Of a stretch of DNA of 64,000 nt, positions 1 through 9,700 are shown piece by piece. Under the pieces are notes generated by a model. That model saw nothing but the letters and a program-made list of their open reading frames with translations. It was not told where the DNA came from and ran no database searches. The translations under genes were made by a program, and so were the position numbers. How positions within the stretch are numbered: position 1 is the first letter of the stretch; the number at the start of each line of letters is the position of its first letter. The stretch spans positions 1-64,000 of the forward strand of contig BLLK01000039.1 of the NCBI GenBank assembly GCA_021927905.1, in the 5' to 3' direction. The stretch is from Chaetoceros tenuissimus. Its lineage: Eukaryota > Bacillariophyta > Thalassiosirophyceae > Chaetocerotales > Chaetocerotaceae.

Positions 1-67
1 ACTAACCCTAACCCTAACCCTAACCCTAACCCTAACCCTAACCCTAACCCTAACCCTAACCCTAACC

Positions 68-108
<41 letters not shown>

Positions 109-109
109 C
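1..109. repeat. Telomere repeat array (CCCTAA)n, left chromosome end
   Basis: The first 109 bases are head-to-tail CCCTAA units, which read TTAGGG on the minus strand. One unit near position 88 has an extra A. The C-rich strand runs 5' to 3' into the chromosome, as expected of a left telomere, so the whole window is subtelomeric. The change to unique sequence is abrupt at about 109. Confidence 0.97.
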
Positions 110-3100
110 TGCGGATATCAATTCCATTGTTGATCCACCAGCACCTGTCATTGGTTGGGTTGTTCCATTCTTTGCTGCGGTATCTCTTGGTCTCTTCATT
201 CTTGGTCGCAACCGCTTGGGTCTCTTTGCAACTCTGTTCCAGAATCTATTGCTTAGTGGCTCAATCATCGCTTCCAATGCTTCTGGTCTCTTTCAAGTTG
301 CTCTGCAATCCACTGCTTTTGTAGCTGATCAAATGACTCTAGCCTTCAAAGTTCTTAAGTCATTGTGGATTCTAGACCCCTGCTTCTTCATTGCTCCAGC
401 GTTGTGGTTTGGTACAGTCATCTTCTTGCTCTTCCGTAAGCGTCGTTACTCCAAATCTTGGTGCAACAAATGCTCTGCCTCTTCTGGTCGAAAGTACAGC
501 CGCTCCTACCGTCGTCGTCTTCAGCAGTTCACTAAGAAGCAGAAGCTTCGCTTCCATCGCATGCTCCAACGTTGTCTTCTAGGTGATACCATTCCACCAA
601 AGAAACAAGTTAAAGGGAGATTTCGCCGTATGAATCGCAAAGGGAAGAATACTAACTTTTGTTCTTTGGATGCTCGTCGTGCAAGACAGCGTTGGCGCCA
701 CAGATACAATGCTGCACAGTTTGTTAGTCAAAATAAACACTGTGGTGAAGGTCGTTCTCAGCGCCGTGTCTTTGATACATTTGTCAGCACTTGCCCTGTC
801 CACACTCGCTGTAGTTGCCAGAGTAGCTATCATGTCCACAGTCCAGTCACTCGATTGACTAGCTCTCAGCGTGCTTTGTTGCTTCCATCATTCTCTTCCT
901 TCTTCAATTCTTCTCCGCCACTAGCCAACTCATTTCCAGTGATTTGGGACAGTGGTGCATCTTGTTGTGTCTCCAATAACCGTGATGACTTCGTTTCATT
1001 CAGCTCCGATGTAGGAAAGATTGTAACCAGTAAGAGTCTTGGTGGCTTGAACTCTTCTGGTCGGTATGAAGTTGAGGGTGAAGGGTATGTTGTGTGGTAT
1101 GTTCCAGCAGTTGATGGAACTCTCCGTTCCCTCAAGCTTCCTTGTGCTTACATTCCAAAGTCAGAAGTCCGTCTCCTGTCAACGCAAGTTCTTTGGAATG
1201 AGCTCCAAGAGTCCTTCATCATCAAGAAGGATGGCTTGCTTGATGGAAAACAAGGTGACCCATTGCGAAAAGCCGTAGCTGTTCCCTGCCACAGAACATC
1301 CAATCTTCTTGTGACCATGTGTACCAATGAGGGAGCGAGTCCTTCTCAGAAGCCTTCTTCCTCTAAGTCTGTAAATTTTTCGCCGGCTCCTCCAGCCGCT
1401 CCGGATCCTGAGTCATCTCCAGTACCTGATCCTAGCTCCAATCTTGCTGCATTTGGTTCTCCTACTAGTGATACTAATACTAATCTGAGCGAAGCTCAGA
1501 GATGCTTGCTCCATTGGCATTGCCGTCTAGGTCATGTTGGTTTTGATCGTGTGAAGTTTCTTTTGGGATCTGGTGTTCTTGCTGTTTCTGAATCCGCTAA
1601 GCGTCTTCATCGAGCTGCTAGTTCCTCTTCTCTTGAATTGCCAAAGTGTAGAGCTTGTCTTCATGCCAAGCAGCGAGTTCGCTCTCCGCCTAAGCGCTCC
1701 AAGGGAAAAGTAACTGATCACCCTGGTGTCTTGAAACAAGACAATCTTCTTCCTGGACAAGCAATCTCTGTGGACCATATGATCTGCTCCCAGCCTGGTC
1801 GACGCTTCAACACCCGTGGAAAGGAATCTGAAAAGTCAAAGTTCAAAGGTGCCTGCATTTTTGTTGATCATGCTTCAGGTTACATCAATGTCCAGTTCCA
1901 ATCTGTGTTGACATCCCATGCCACACTTGAATCTAAAGCAAATTTTGAGTCTCTCTGCCGCGATGTTGGAGTAATTCCTTCTAAGTATGTCATGGATAAT
2001 GCAAAATACTTTACCAGTAAGGAGTTTACTGCTCATATGAGCGAGTTCCGTCAGATTCAATCCTTTGCTGGAGTTGGTGCTCACCATCAGAATGCCATAG
2101 CTGAGCGTTCCATCCAAACCATCACTTCGATTGCTCGTGCTATGATGATTCATGCTGCTCTGCATTGGCCTGAAGTCGCTGACTCTTCCCTTTGGCCTAT
2201 GGCTATCAAGCAAGCTGTTTGGTTATGGAACCATATGCCGAATCCTTCCACTGGTCTTTCTCCATCTGACATCTTTACTAGATCAAGATACCCTCTTGAG
2301 AAGCTTCATGATGTTCATGTCTTTGGATGCCCTGCGTATGTCCTTGAGAAGACCCTTGCTGATGGTAAGAAGTTACCTCGTTGGAAGCCAAGATCCACCC
2401 AGTGTATCTATCTTGGACGTGCTGACGAGTATGCCAGCTCGGTGTACAGTCTTCTGAATCTGCAATCTGGATCCATCACGCCTCAGTATCATGTTGTAAT
2501 GGATGATTGGTTCGCAACAGTCTCTTCATCTGCAGCTGCTCTTCCTGATTTCAATTCGCCAGAGTGGATTGAAATGTTTGGCAAATCTGACTTGCAGTAT
2601 TTTGGGGATGATGAACTAGATAACTCTGCTGTTTCTGCTCTTAATGATTCCATTGTTGAAGCTCGTCATCGTGAAGCTACTACTTCTGCCATTCTTGAGC
2701 GATTTGCATCAGCAAAGCCTAGAACTCCAATCATTCCTTCCACTGAGGAGCCTACTTCATCTCCTACTGGTCTGCCTCCAATGCCTACTTCCGTCGGTTC
2801 CTCTACTGTCTCCAAGAGTTCTGTAGCACCAACATCGAACTTAAGGGAGAAAACTGTTGATATTGATGGTGGAAAGTCCTCTGTTGCTGCTGGATCATCT
2901 GCTGGATCTGCCGATGCTGCGAGTTTCGAACCCAAGGTCCGTTTCGAGACGGACATTTCTTCAAAAAGTGCAAAGATCGAAGCAAAGTCCTCCCAAGTTG
3001 ACAGTTATTCTTCGTCATCTTCGAGTCTCGAACCCAAGCCTTCCAAGTCTTCAATTCTTCCATCCAAGGTATCTAAGCAATCCTCTAGTGATCCTCCTTC

Positions 3101-4860
3101 AGCTCTGCGCCGTTCCAATCGTCGTAGCAAGCAACCTGAGCGTATGAACATCCAGTCAACTTATGGAAAATCATACTACACCTCTTTGATTCCTTCTCCA
3201 ATCCACTTTCATCATCTCTTTGCTGCTTATGGTGTTCCATGCATCGATGACTCTCCTAGTCTCTCTAATGGCGGTATCTTCGTCTCTAAGAAGAACAAAG
3301 ACCCTGATTTGTTCTCTTATCATGAAGCAATGCGTCATCCTGACCGTGAGCAATGGATCAAATCCGCTGTGAAAGAGATTGAAGAGTTGGAAAGCCATGG
3401 TGTTTGGGAGGAAGTCCCTCTTTCTTCTGTTCCTAAGGGAGCTAAAGTTGTTCCTTGCACTTGGGTCTTTCGAATCAAGCGTGCTCCTGATGGTACTGTC
3501 AAGAAGTACAAAGGTCGTATCTGTCTTCGTGGTGATCTCATGGAATCTGTAGGTGATGTATTCGCTCCTGTTGTTGCTTATCCTACCATTCGCTGCTTCC
3601 TTGTGCTTTCACTTCTTCTTGGATGGGAAACCTGCTCTATTGACTTCAGCAATGCCTTTTGCCAAAGTGATAATCCCTACAACACCTTCATGAAAGTTCC
3701 ACTTGGTTTTACTGATTCCAATGGAAATGAGTATTACTCGTACATCTAGATCTGTTGATTATTGATAAGAATCCGAAGCGATTTATGGAGCAAATCCAAG
3801 GTGACTTTACTGTCAAGAAGGAGAGTATTGGTCCTCCTGACAGATACCTAGGAGCTGACATCAGAAAAGTTGAGAATGATGGTGCCAAGCCATTTTGGAC
3901 TATGAGTTCTAATTCCTATCTTGACAAGGCCATTAAGAACCTTAAGACTAAACTCGAGTTTAGTCTTAAGGTTCTTAATGCAACAAGAAACTTTCTGATC
4001 TGAATTACAGTCCAAAGCAACCATTTACTGCTGCATCTTATCAACCTGAACTCGATACTTCTGAAGAATGTACTGATGGCCAAGTTACTCTGTTTCAGAA
4101 CCTGATTGGGATATTGCGATGGGCAGTAGAACTTGGTAGGATCGATATTGGATACGAGGTATCAGTTTTGTCTAGATATCTAGTTTCACCAAGGACTGGA
4201 CATCTCTTACAAGCTATTCATGTATTCAAGTTTCTTGACATTCATAAGGACAACGAGTTAGCCTTTAGACAAAATTTACCAAGTCTAAGCTTCAATTATG
4301 AAGAGATCAATGAACAGACAACATATATGAAGAAGGCTTATCCTGACGCTGTTGAAGATTTACCTCCAAACGCACCTGTTCCAAGAGGGAAACCGTTATC
4401 CATGTATGTGTTCACACTGGTGATAAGGTAACTAGAAGATCCCAGACTGGTATTCAATTATATTTGAATTCTGTTCAGATTATTTGGGATTCCAAGAGAC
4501 AAGTGACTGTCGAATCATCTACCTTTGTATCTGAATTTGTTGCACTTCGAGTTGCTTCTGAATTGATTATTTCTATGACATATAAGCTTCGTATGATGGG
4601 AGTTCCAATTGAGGGTCCGACTCATGTCTTTTGTGATAATGAGGCTGTTCACAAGAATTCTTCAATTGCTCATTCAACTTTGAAGAAGAAACATAATTCT
4701 ATTTGTTTTCATCGAGTACGAGAATGTGTCACTGCTGGTATCCAAGTTGTACACAATGTTGATTCTGCTGACAATTTATCTGACATACTAAGGAATTCAT
4801 TGCCTGCTCATATTAGGAAGAATCTACGATCCTTAATCATGTATATCAGGAACTAACATT
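110..4860 (+). mobile_element. Copia-type LTR retroelement fossil (CoDi-like) next to the telomere
   Basis: A Copia pol polyprotein can be read on the plus strand: aspartic protease (motif DSGAS near 0.95 kb), GAG-pre-integrase His/Cys finger (about 1.5-1.67 kb), integrase core (about 1.75-2.4 kb), a long Ser/Pro-rich linker, the start of reverse transcriptase (about 3.35-3.75 kb), and reverse transcriptase/RNase H remains to about 4.85 kb. The RNase H part carries the VESS..SEF and CDN motifs typical of Copia. I see no flanking LTR pair. The element is broken, with several breaks. It is moderately old, because the domains are still easy to recognise. The same family appears on the minus strand at 33-39 kb. 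Confidence 0.88.
3931..3980. repeat. Perfect 50-bp palindrome
   Basis: Bases 3931-3955 are the exact reverse complement of 3956-3980, centred on CTCGAG. There is no spacer and no mismatch. It lies inside the Copia fossil. A perfect palindrome of this size can extrude as a cruciform and is rare by chance. Confidence 0.95.
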
Positions 4861-5018
4861 GTGATGCGAATTATTGAAATTGAAATTTAAACATTCGAGG
4901 AGAGTGAGAAAATCCCACTGTTAGGTTGGTAGATTATGAGAACCCGAACACTACTTGAGTATCTTTTGCACATGACAGCAAACACTTTACATATTCACAC
5001 AATAACATAATTACTATT

Positions 5019-5372
5019 TTGATACTTAACTTTATCTTTTCAACCAAACTTTGGAACATGACTTACCAAATGTGGGCAGAATGTAATAGACTGCTTCACA
5101 ATACAAGTACCATTGACAATTTATGGGGCCTAGAATCCCTTGACCTGTCAATCAAAATCGAACTGAATAGGGGCTTACGTTCCTTACCACATTCTATCTA
5201 TTCACACCACTTTCGTTTGGATCCTAACACTATGCAAGATCTCCCTACCGAAACAAAAAAGGAATGGCTCGATCAGCTAGAGAAGCACATATGGACACTC
5301 CAGTCGATGGGTTCTCCCATAATGACATCCTCCGCAAATGGATTGGTCCAATCAAAAGGACATAAGCTTTGA
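5019..5372 (+). pseudogene. Fragment of a repeat-encoded protein C-terminus (non-LTR or DIRS-like, uncertain)
   Basis: A 117-codon open stretch reads W-x3-YQMW-x2-CN-x2-LHN, then a Leu-rich helix and a segment ending in WL-x2-LEKHIW. I recognise this pattern from the C-terminal ends of large reverse-transcriptase-bearing proteins that are abundant in diatom genomes (W..RN..LH). No reverse transcriptase core or nuclease precedes it. It is therefore at best a tail fragment of a mobile-element protein. The family assignment is from memory and weak. Confidence 0.35.
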
Positions 5373-5904
5373 TAGCATGCTCAGACTCCTCTTGTTTGGC
5401 GATATAGGTTGCTGAAGGAGCGGGAATCTAGCTCTCTTATTTAGAAGTATGGACACTTTGCGCATGATCCCTTAGGGTCGTATTTCAACAGTGAGATTTA
5501 GAAAAGATACCATTTGGCTGTAAGATGATACCTTTTTTAGGTAGTCATAATCTTAGTAATCTTGTGTTATATATACTTTGATCTATTGGATAGCTACGCT
5601 TCACCTTTGTCAGCTGTCGTGTATTTGGCGCTTGAATTGCACAAATGAAAATGTAGTTCCTTCAGTGACAGATTCATTTTTCCTCAATACCACTGTAATG
5701 CCTCTAAGTTACAGAGTGAAGTTAGGATATATTTTTGTTTTGTTGTGAATTGTTGATTTTTCGAGTCCCGAAAAAATGGTAACCCTACCAACCAAGAACT
5801 AACCCAATGCGGTTAACGTGGAAAAACGAAATAAAGCCCTCAAAAAGGTACTTTACGTATCTTTCTTTCTATATTTTCACGAGCTTTTTTTTATTTTAAT
5901 AAAT
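5373..5904. other. Intergenic stretch upstream of the dehydratase gene
   Basis: AT-rich sequence with no supported ORF and no recognisable repeat. The last 200 bases should hold the promoter of the downstream dehydratase gene, but I see no TATA box or other motif that I would stand behind. Confidence 0.5.
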
Positions 5905-7053
5905 ATGTCAAAAAAAGCTAAACTGCAGAATATTTTTTTAACTGGGGGCGCAGGTAAGATATTAACATTTTCTAGCAAAAGCCAAAAAGTAATTGCTTAA
6001 TTCTTTTTATACAATTGCCATCTCTACCTAGGATTCATTGGAAGTCATGTAGCTATCCTTTTGGTAAAGAAGTACCCTGACTATAATATTGTAGTTTACG
6101 ACAAGCTCGATTACTGTGCATGTCTTGAAAATCTTAACGAAGTAATGGATCTTCCCAACTTTAAGTTTGTGAAGGGAGATATCTTTTCTTCCGACCTTGT
6201 AACTAATGTATTCAAGGAGAACAAGATTGATACCGTTCTTCACTTTGCAGCTCAGACACATGTTGATAATTCCTTTGGTAATTCTTTTGCATTTACTCAA
6301 TCCAACATCTATGGAACCCATGTATTGCTTGAGTGCGCAAAGAACTGCTCAACAATGAGACGTTTTATTCATGTTTCTACAGACGAAGTATACGGAGAAG
6401 GAGAAGATTTTGATGCAAAGCCTATGGACGAAGAGCATGTCCTTGAACCAACTAACCCATATGCTGCAACCAAGGCAGGAGCCGAGTTCCTTGTCAAGTC
6501 TTACCACAGAAGTTTCAAACTTCCAGTTATCATTACTCGTGGAAATAACGTTTACGGGCCTCACCAATTTCCAGAGAAGCTTATACCCAAATTTATAAAC
6601 CAAATTTTAAGAGGACTTCCTGTCACTATTCATGGAGACGGATTGAATACTCGTAACTTCCTTTTTGTTGAGGATGTAGCACGTGCATTTGATTGCATTC
6701 TTCATAAAGGTGAAGTTGGAAAGATTTACAATATTGGAGGATGTAATGAACTTCCAAATATTGAGGTTGCAAAAAGTCTTATTAAAATTCTTGGAAAGGA
6801 AAGTGAGATGGATGATTATATTTCATACGTCCCAGATCGTAAATTTAATGATTTAAGATACACTATCACCTCCGAGAAATTGCACAGCCTTGGATGGAAG
6901 GAAGAGATATCTTTTGAGGATGGACTAAGAAAAACTGTTGAGTGGTACAACACCTACATCCATCGTTATGGTAACATTGATAGTGCCTTGATTGCTCATC
7001 CAAGAATGACTGGATCAGGTGGAGCAGAAGCTACTAGTCCAACCAACCTTTAA
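5905..7053 (+). CDS. dTDP/UDP-glucose 4,6-dehydratase (nucleotide-sugar dehydratase), two exons
   Basis: An extended short-chain dehydrogenase of about 356 aa, the usual length for RmlB or the N-terminal half of plant RHM. It converts an NDP-glucose to NDP-4-keto-6-deoxyglucose, the first step towards rhamnose and other deoxysugars. Exon 1 is 5905-5953 and starts at ATG. The intron 5954-6031 (78 bp) begins GTAAGA and ends CTAG. Exon 2 is 6032-7053. The splice falls inside the NAD-binding motif, TGGAG joined to FIGSH, which strongly supports it. Further signatures are STDEVYG (Thr-Asp-Glu triad near residue 132), YAATK (Tyr160/Lys164 catalytic pair) and RGNNVYGPHQFPEKLIPKF, typical of this subfamily. 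The C-terminus is Gly/Ser/Thr-rich. There is no signal peptide, so it is probably cytosolic. The gene looks intact. Whether the base is dTDP or UDP cannot be read from the sequence. Confidence 0.93.
5954..6031 (+). other. Intron of the dehydratase gene
   Basis: 78 bp, donor G|GTAAGA, acceptor CCTAG|GA. It restores the conserved GGAGFIG nucleotide-binding motif across the junction (phase 1). This is a good reference for local splice signals and shows that the gene is eukaryotic and not a bacterial contaminant. Confidence 0.93.
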
Positions 7054-7569
7054 TGTGAATTTTACGACGTTGAATATTGGTCTAAAATATATGTTGTTAT
7101 AATGTTCATCTTACCAGATTATTAAGTTGAATTTAACAATATTTTGAATTTACTTGATTTAAAAACAATAGGACAGCTAAAGGAAGAAAAGCTAGAGGGC
7201 TTCAAGATATTTGGTTGAACATTATTTGTGAAATAGTTGATGATGCCAAGAAAAATCTTGTTCAATAGGTCAGAATCAGCACATGATAAAATAAATAAAT
7301 GATGAATTACCAAGAAAAGCAGGGGAATATGAGAAAGACATCAGATGGAATGCTTCTGGTTAAAATTTGAAAAAAAAAATTGTAGGTACGTCGTATATTG
7401 TAATGTCACATTCAATTTTCTCGAATTTTTCTTAGACTCATGGTTCAAAATGTAGCACTAGAATACATAAAATATCTGTATTTATTGCTATAACATAATT
7501 CAAGGTGAAGGGTTACAATGTTTCAAAATATGAAAAATGCAACTTGTTAAAATGCAGGAAAAACTAACA
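7054..7569. other. Intergenic AT-rich stretch
   Basis: No ORF that resembles a protein on either strand and no tandem repeat. It holds the 3' region of the dehydratase gene. I see nothing else definable. Confidence 0.5.
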
Positions 7570-7681
7570 AAAAATGGTATGGTATTCTTACTTGACACCA
7601 CTGACAGGTGAGATCATAAAAGCAACAGAAATGCTAGATAATATATGTGTCTAGGTTGCTAGCCAGTTGGAGCTGGCATTT
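7570..7681 (-). repeat. Diverged LTR remnant related to the young Copia LTR
   Basis: Read on the minus strand, this stretch has GCCAGCTCCAACTGGCTAGC followed by AACCTAG, exactly as at the start of the 178-bp LTR at 9523. Further in it has AGCATTTCTGTTGC...GATCTCACCTGT, which is similar to the LTR. The far end of the LTR is not recognisable. It is an older relative of the Copia family at 9523-14923, probably a solo LTR or fragment. Confidence 0.65.
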
Positions 7682-7800
7682 AAGAGAGAGTTTTTCTTAG
7701 AATGATACTATTTTTGGAGGGTTTTGTCCGAAGTTCAAAAATTTCACACAATAGGTTAAAACTCCTAATATAATTACGTACGTACTTATATGTACTGAAC
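7679..7800 (+). repeat. Left arm of a 14.6-kb-spaced inverted repeat
   Basis: Starting TTTAAGAGAGAG and running through the tract TGTCCGAAGTTCAAAAATTT and CACACAATAGG, this is the reverse complement (with small indels) of 22150-22257. Similarity resumes inward through the promoter and first exon of the acidic protein gene at 8021. The arm starts next to the LTR remnant. Confidence 0.8.
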
Positions 7801-8020
7801 CTATTATTTCACACAACAACCAAAACAACAATACAACACTAATACTCTATTACAGTACAACATCTTTTCTCTATCGATATACATCAAAGAAAGAATGGAA
7901 ACTTTACACATAGTGTACTTCCATCATGCTGAGACGAACACGATGGTAAATCATGAGTGGTAGAGAGAAGATATGGAGAGTCTCTCGTTCCATTTTATTC
8001 AAAGAGACCTTTTCGCGACA

Positions 8021-8568
8021 ATGGCCGACAATAAGAAGAAGAAGGAGAATTTCTTGTTTGATGAAGAGGAGGATAATGTTGAGGAAGAGGATGATGAGGT
8101 CGTGGATCATGAGGAGTAAGTCTGTATCTTTTTCTTTTCTTACAGATGGTTTGATATATTCTAACAGAAAAGGAGCTAGCCTATCCCTTCCTCGTCTTGT
8201 TCCAAGAGGAGAGTCAGAGTCTGATGAAGAAGAGGAGGATGATGATGATGATGAGAAAGAGGATCATGAAGAGTAAGTTTGCATCTTTTGCTTTACTTAT
8301 AGGTGGTTTGATATGCTCTAACAGAAAACGAGCTAGCCTCTCCCTCTCTCCTCTTGTTCTTAGAAATGGTGGCGCAAGCTCTTCTTGAGATGTTTCTATC
8401 ATTCTAGATTGGAAGATGAAAATTACTTCAGATCTATTAGAAGCACCTGAGGAAAGATTTTTCGGTCGTCGTGGTTTCAGCGCTGTTGGTTTCCTTGGTC
8501 CTGAGAGCATTGAGGAAGTAGTAGAAGGCAATGAAAGCTCTGGAGACTCCGATTTCGAGGAAGAATAG
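8021..8568 (+). CDS. Small acidic multi-exon protein, paralogue of 20961-21535; exon ends tentative
   Basis: ATG at 8021 starts MADNKKKKENFLFDEEED. Exon 1 is 8021-8115; intron 8116-8167 (GTAAGT...TAACAG); exon 2 8168-8272; intron 8273-8324 (GTAAGT...TAACAG); exon 3 from 8325. Stopping at the TGA at 8386-8388 gives 87 aa. A further 39-bp intron, 8369-8407, with a weak GTGGCG donor would join a fourth exon ending at the TAG at 8566-8568. That exon continues the acidic style (ending GDSDFEEE), for 134 aa. I favour the longer form slightly. Exon 2 and its intron are a tandem copy (period 157 bp) of the exon-intron unit, giving repeated DHEEK-x-ASLSL-x2-LV-x-R motifs. The N-terminus is Lys-rich and then strongly Asp/Glu-rich, so a nuclear or nucleic-acid-associated role is possible. 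No known domain is seen. Confidence 0.62.
8116..8324 (+). repeat. 157-bp tandem exon-intron duplication
   Basis: 8116-8272 (intron 1 plus exon 2) and the following unit from 8273 share the donor GTAAGT, the internal GGTTTGATAT...TCTAACAG acceptor and the downstream GAGCTAGCCT coding start. The introns are both exactly 52 bp. This is a tandem duplication that kept the reading frame because both introns are in the same phase. Confidence 0.75.
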
Positions 8569-8843
8569 TACCAGCTATTCATCTCTTGTAGCAATGAAAG
8601 CCCTGTGGATCACATGTAGATTTTCATGTCTCTAGTTATACTGCTAGAGAACTTTCAAAACTTGAGACAACTTAAAACTTTTTTCAATGTTTTGCAAATT
8701 GTGCTCTTTCTCCTTTTACTATTATTTACTTGAATCGAATTGAGAAAGACAAAGGCTGTATAAGTACACGTAAAGTAAGCATGCATAAATAGTGATAAAT
8801 TTTAGTTTTATGAAAGGAATGATATACCAAAAAAATCCAAAAA

Positions 8844-9517
8844 TTAGAATCTCCATTTTGTAGGACAAATCAAGCATGGTTTTGATAGACCACATTCACA
8901 AACTTCGTCAATGTAAAGATTGCCAAAGTTTCGGGTAAATGGAGAAATACCTTCAAAACCATTCAAGTAATGGCTTCTATTTGGAGTATCATAGGAATCG
9001 TTCAAAGGTGTCTCATCTACACTTGTCTCGTCATGATAATTTTCACGGTATGGGCCTTGAATGTTTCTAGTCTCTTCTCTAGTATGTGCAAAGAGGGGAG
9101 TAGCAAATTCTGGAATAGCAACCAGAGCTTCTCTTTCTTCATCATCCTCGAAAGCAATCTCATTGTCTTGACGTACAACCAAAGGAGTAGATGAAGCTGG
9201 AGTAGCAAACGGAGCTGCTACAATTACTGCTTGATCTTCGACAGCAATCTCATTGTCTTGACGTGCAGCAACCGGAGCTGCTGCAGCATTCAACAACAGA
9301 GTATCTCTTTCTTCTACAGCATCGAAGGCTTTCTCATCGTCTTGACGAGCAACAACAGGAGTAGCAAATTCTGGAGTAGAAACTGGAGCTGTACAAAAAA
9401 ACAACAATGGGTCCACAATTTTTTCTTCATCCTCGAAGGCTTTCTTGTCGTCATGACGAGCAACGACACGAGTGGATAAAGTTGGAGTAGCAACCGAAGC
9501 TGCTGCTAAAACCAATC
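8844..9517 (-). pseudogene. 3' part of a host gene split by the young Copia element
   Basis: Read on the minus strand this is a 223-codon open stretch. It contains four to five degenerate copies of a motif like TPVVARQDNEIAFEDDEE, then a Tyr/Asn-rich stretch and a Cys-rich tail, CECGLSKPCLICPTKW (C-x-C-x5-C-x2-C), at the C-terminus. The same repeat motif (SIPVVAPRDN, SISAVTHQDK) occurs in the 5' part at 14929-15220. This shows that the two are halves of one gene, now 5.4 kb apart. The minus-strand TTTTAG just inside 9517 could be a splice acceptor; without it the frame does not run straight across. Function unknown; the tail may bind zinc. Confidence 0.7.
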
Positions 9518-9522
9518 GTTAG
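9518..9522. repeat. Target-site duplication GTTAG (left copy)
   Basis: GTTAG directly precedes the 5' LTR and is repeated at 14924-14928 directly after the 3' LTR. A 5-bp duplication is the norm for Copia integrases. Confidence 0.93.
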
Positions 9523-9700
9523 TGTTATAAACGCCAGCTCCAACTGGCTAGCAACCTAGCCGCATACATGGCAAGCTATTTACCGATTACTCAAGATTCA
9601 GCATTTCCGTTGCTCTCTTGATCTCATCTGTGTAACTAGTTCATTTATTTCGCTAATTACTTAGTAGCAATTACCTCAACAAATTCACTAGTCTACAACA
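9523..9700 (+). repeat. 5' LTR (178 bp)
   Basis: Starts TGTTATAAACGCC and ends CTACAACA, the TG...CA ends of an LTR. I read no difference from the 3' LTR. Related, more diverged sequence lies at 7570-7681 in the opposite orientation. Confidence 0.93.

Noticed and set aside
5905-7053. Recent bacterial transfer or contamination for the dehydratase
   Set aside because: The gene has a clear GT-AG intron inside its nucleotide-binding motif, and plant/algal-type motifs are close to the family norm.
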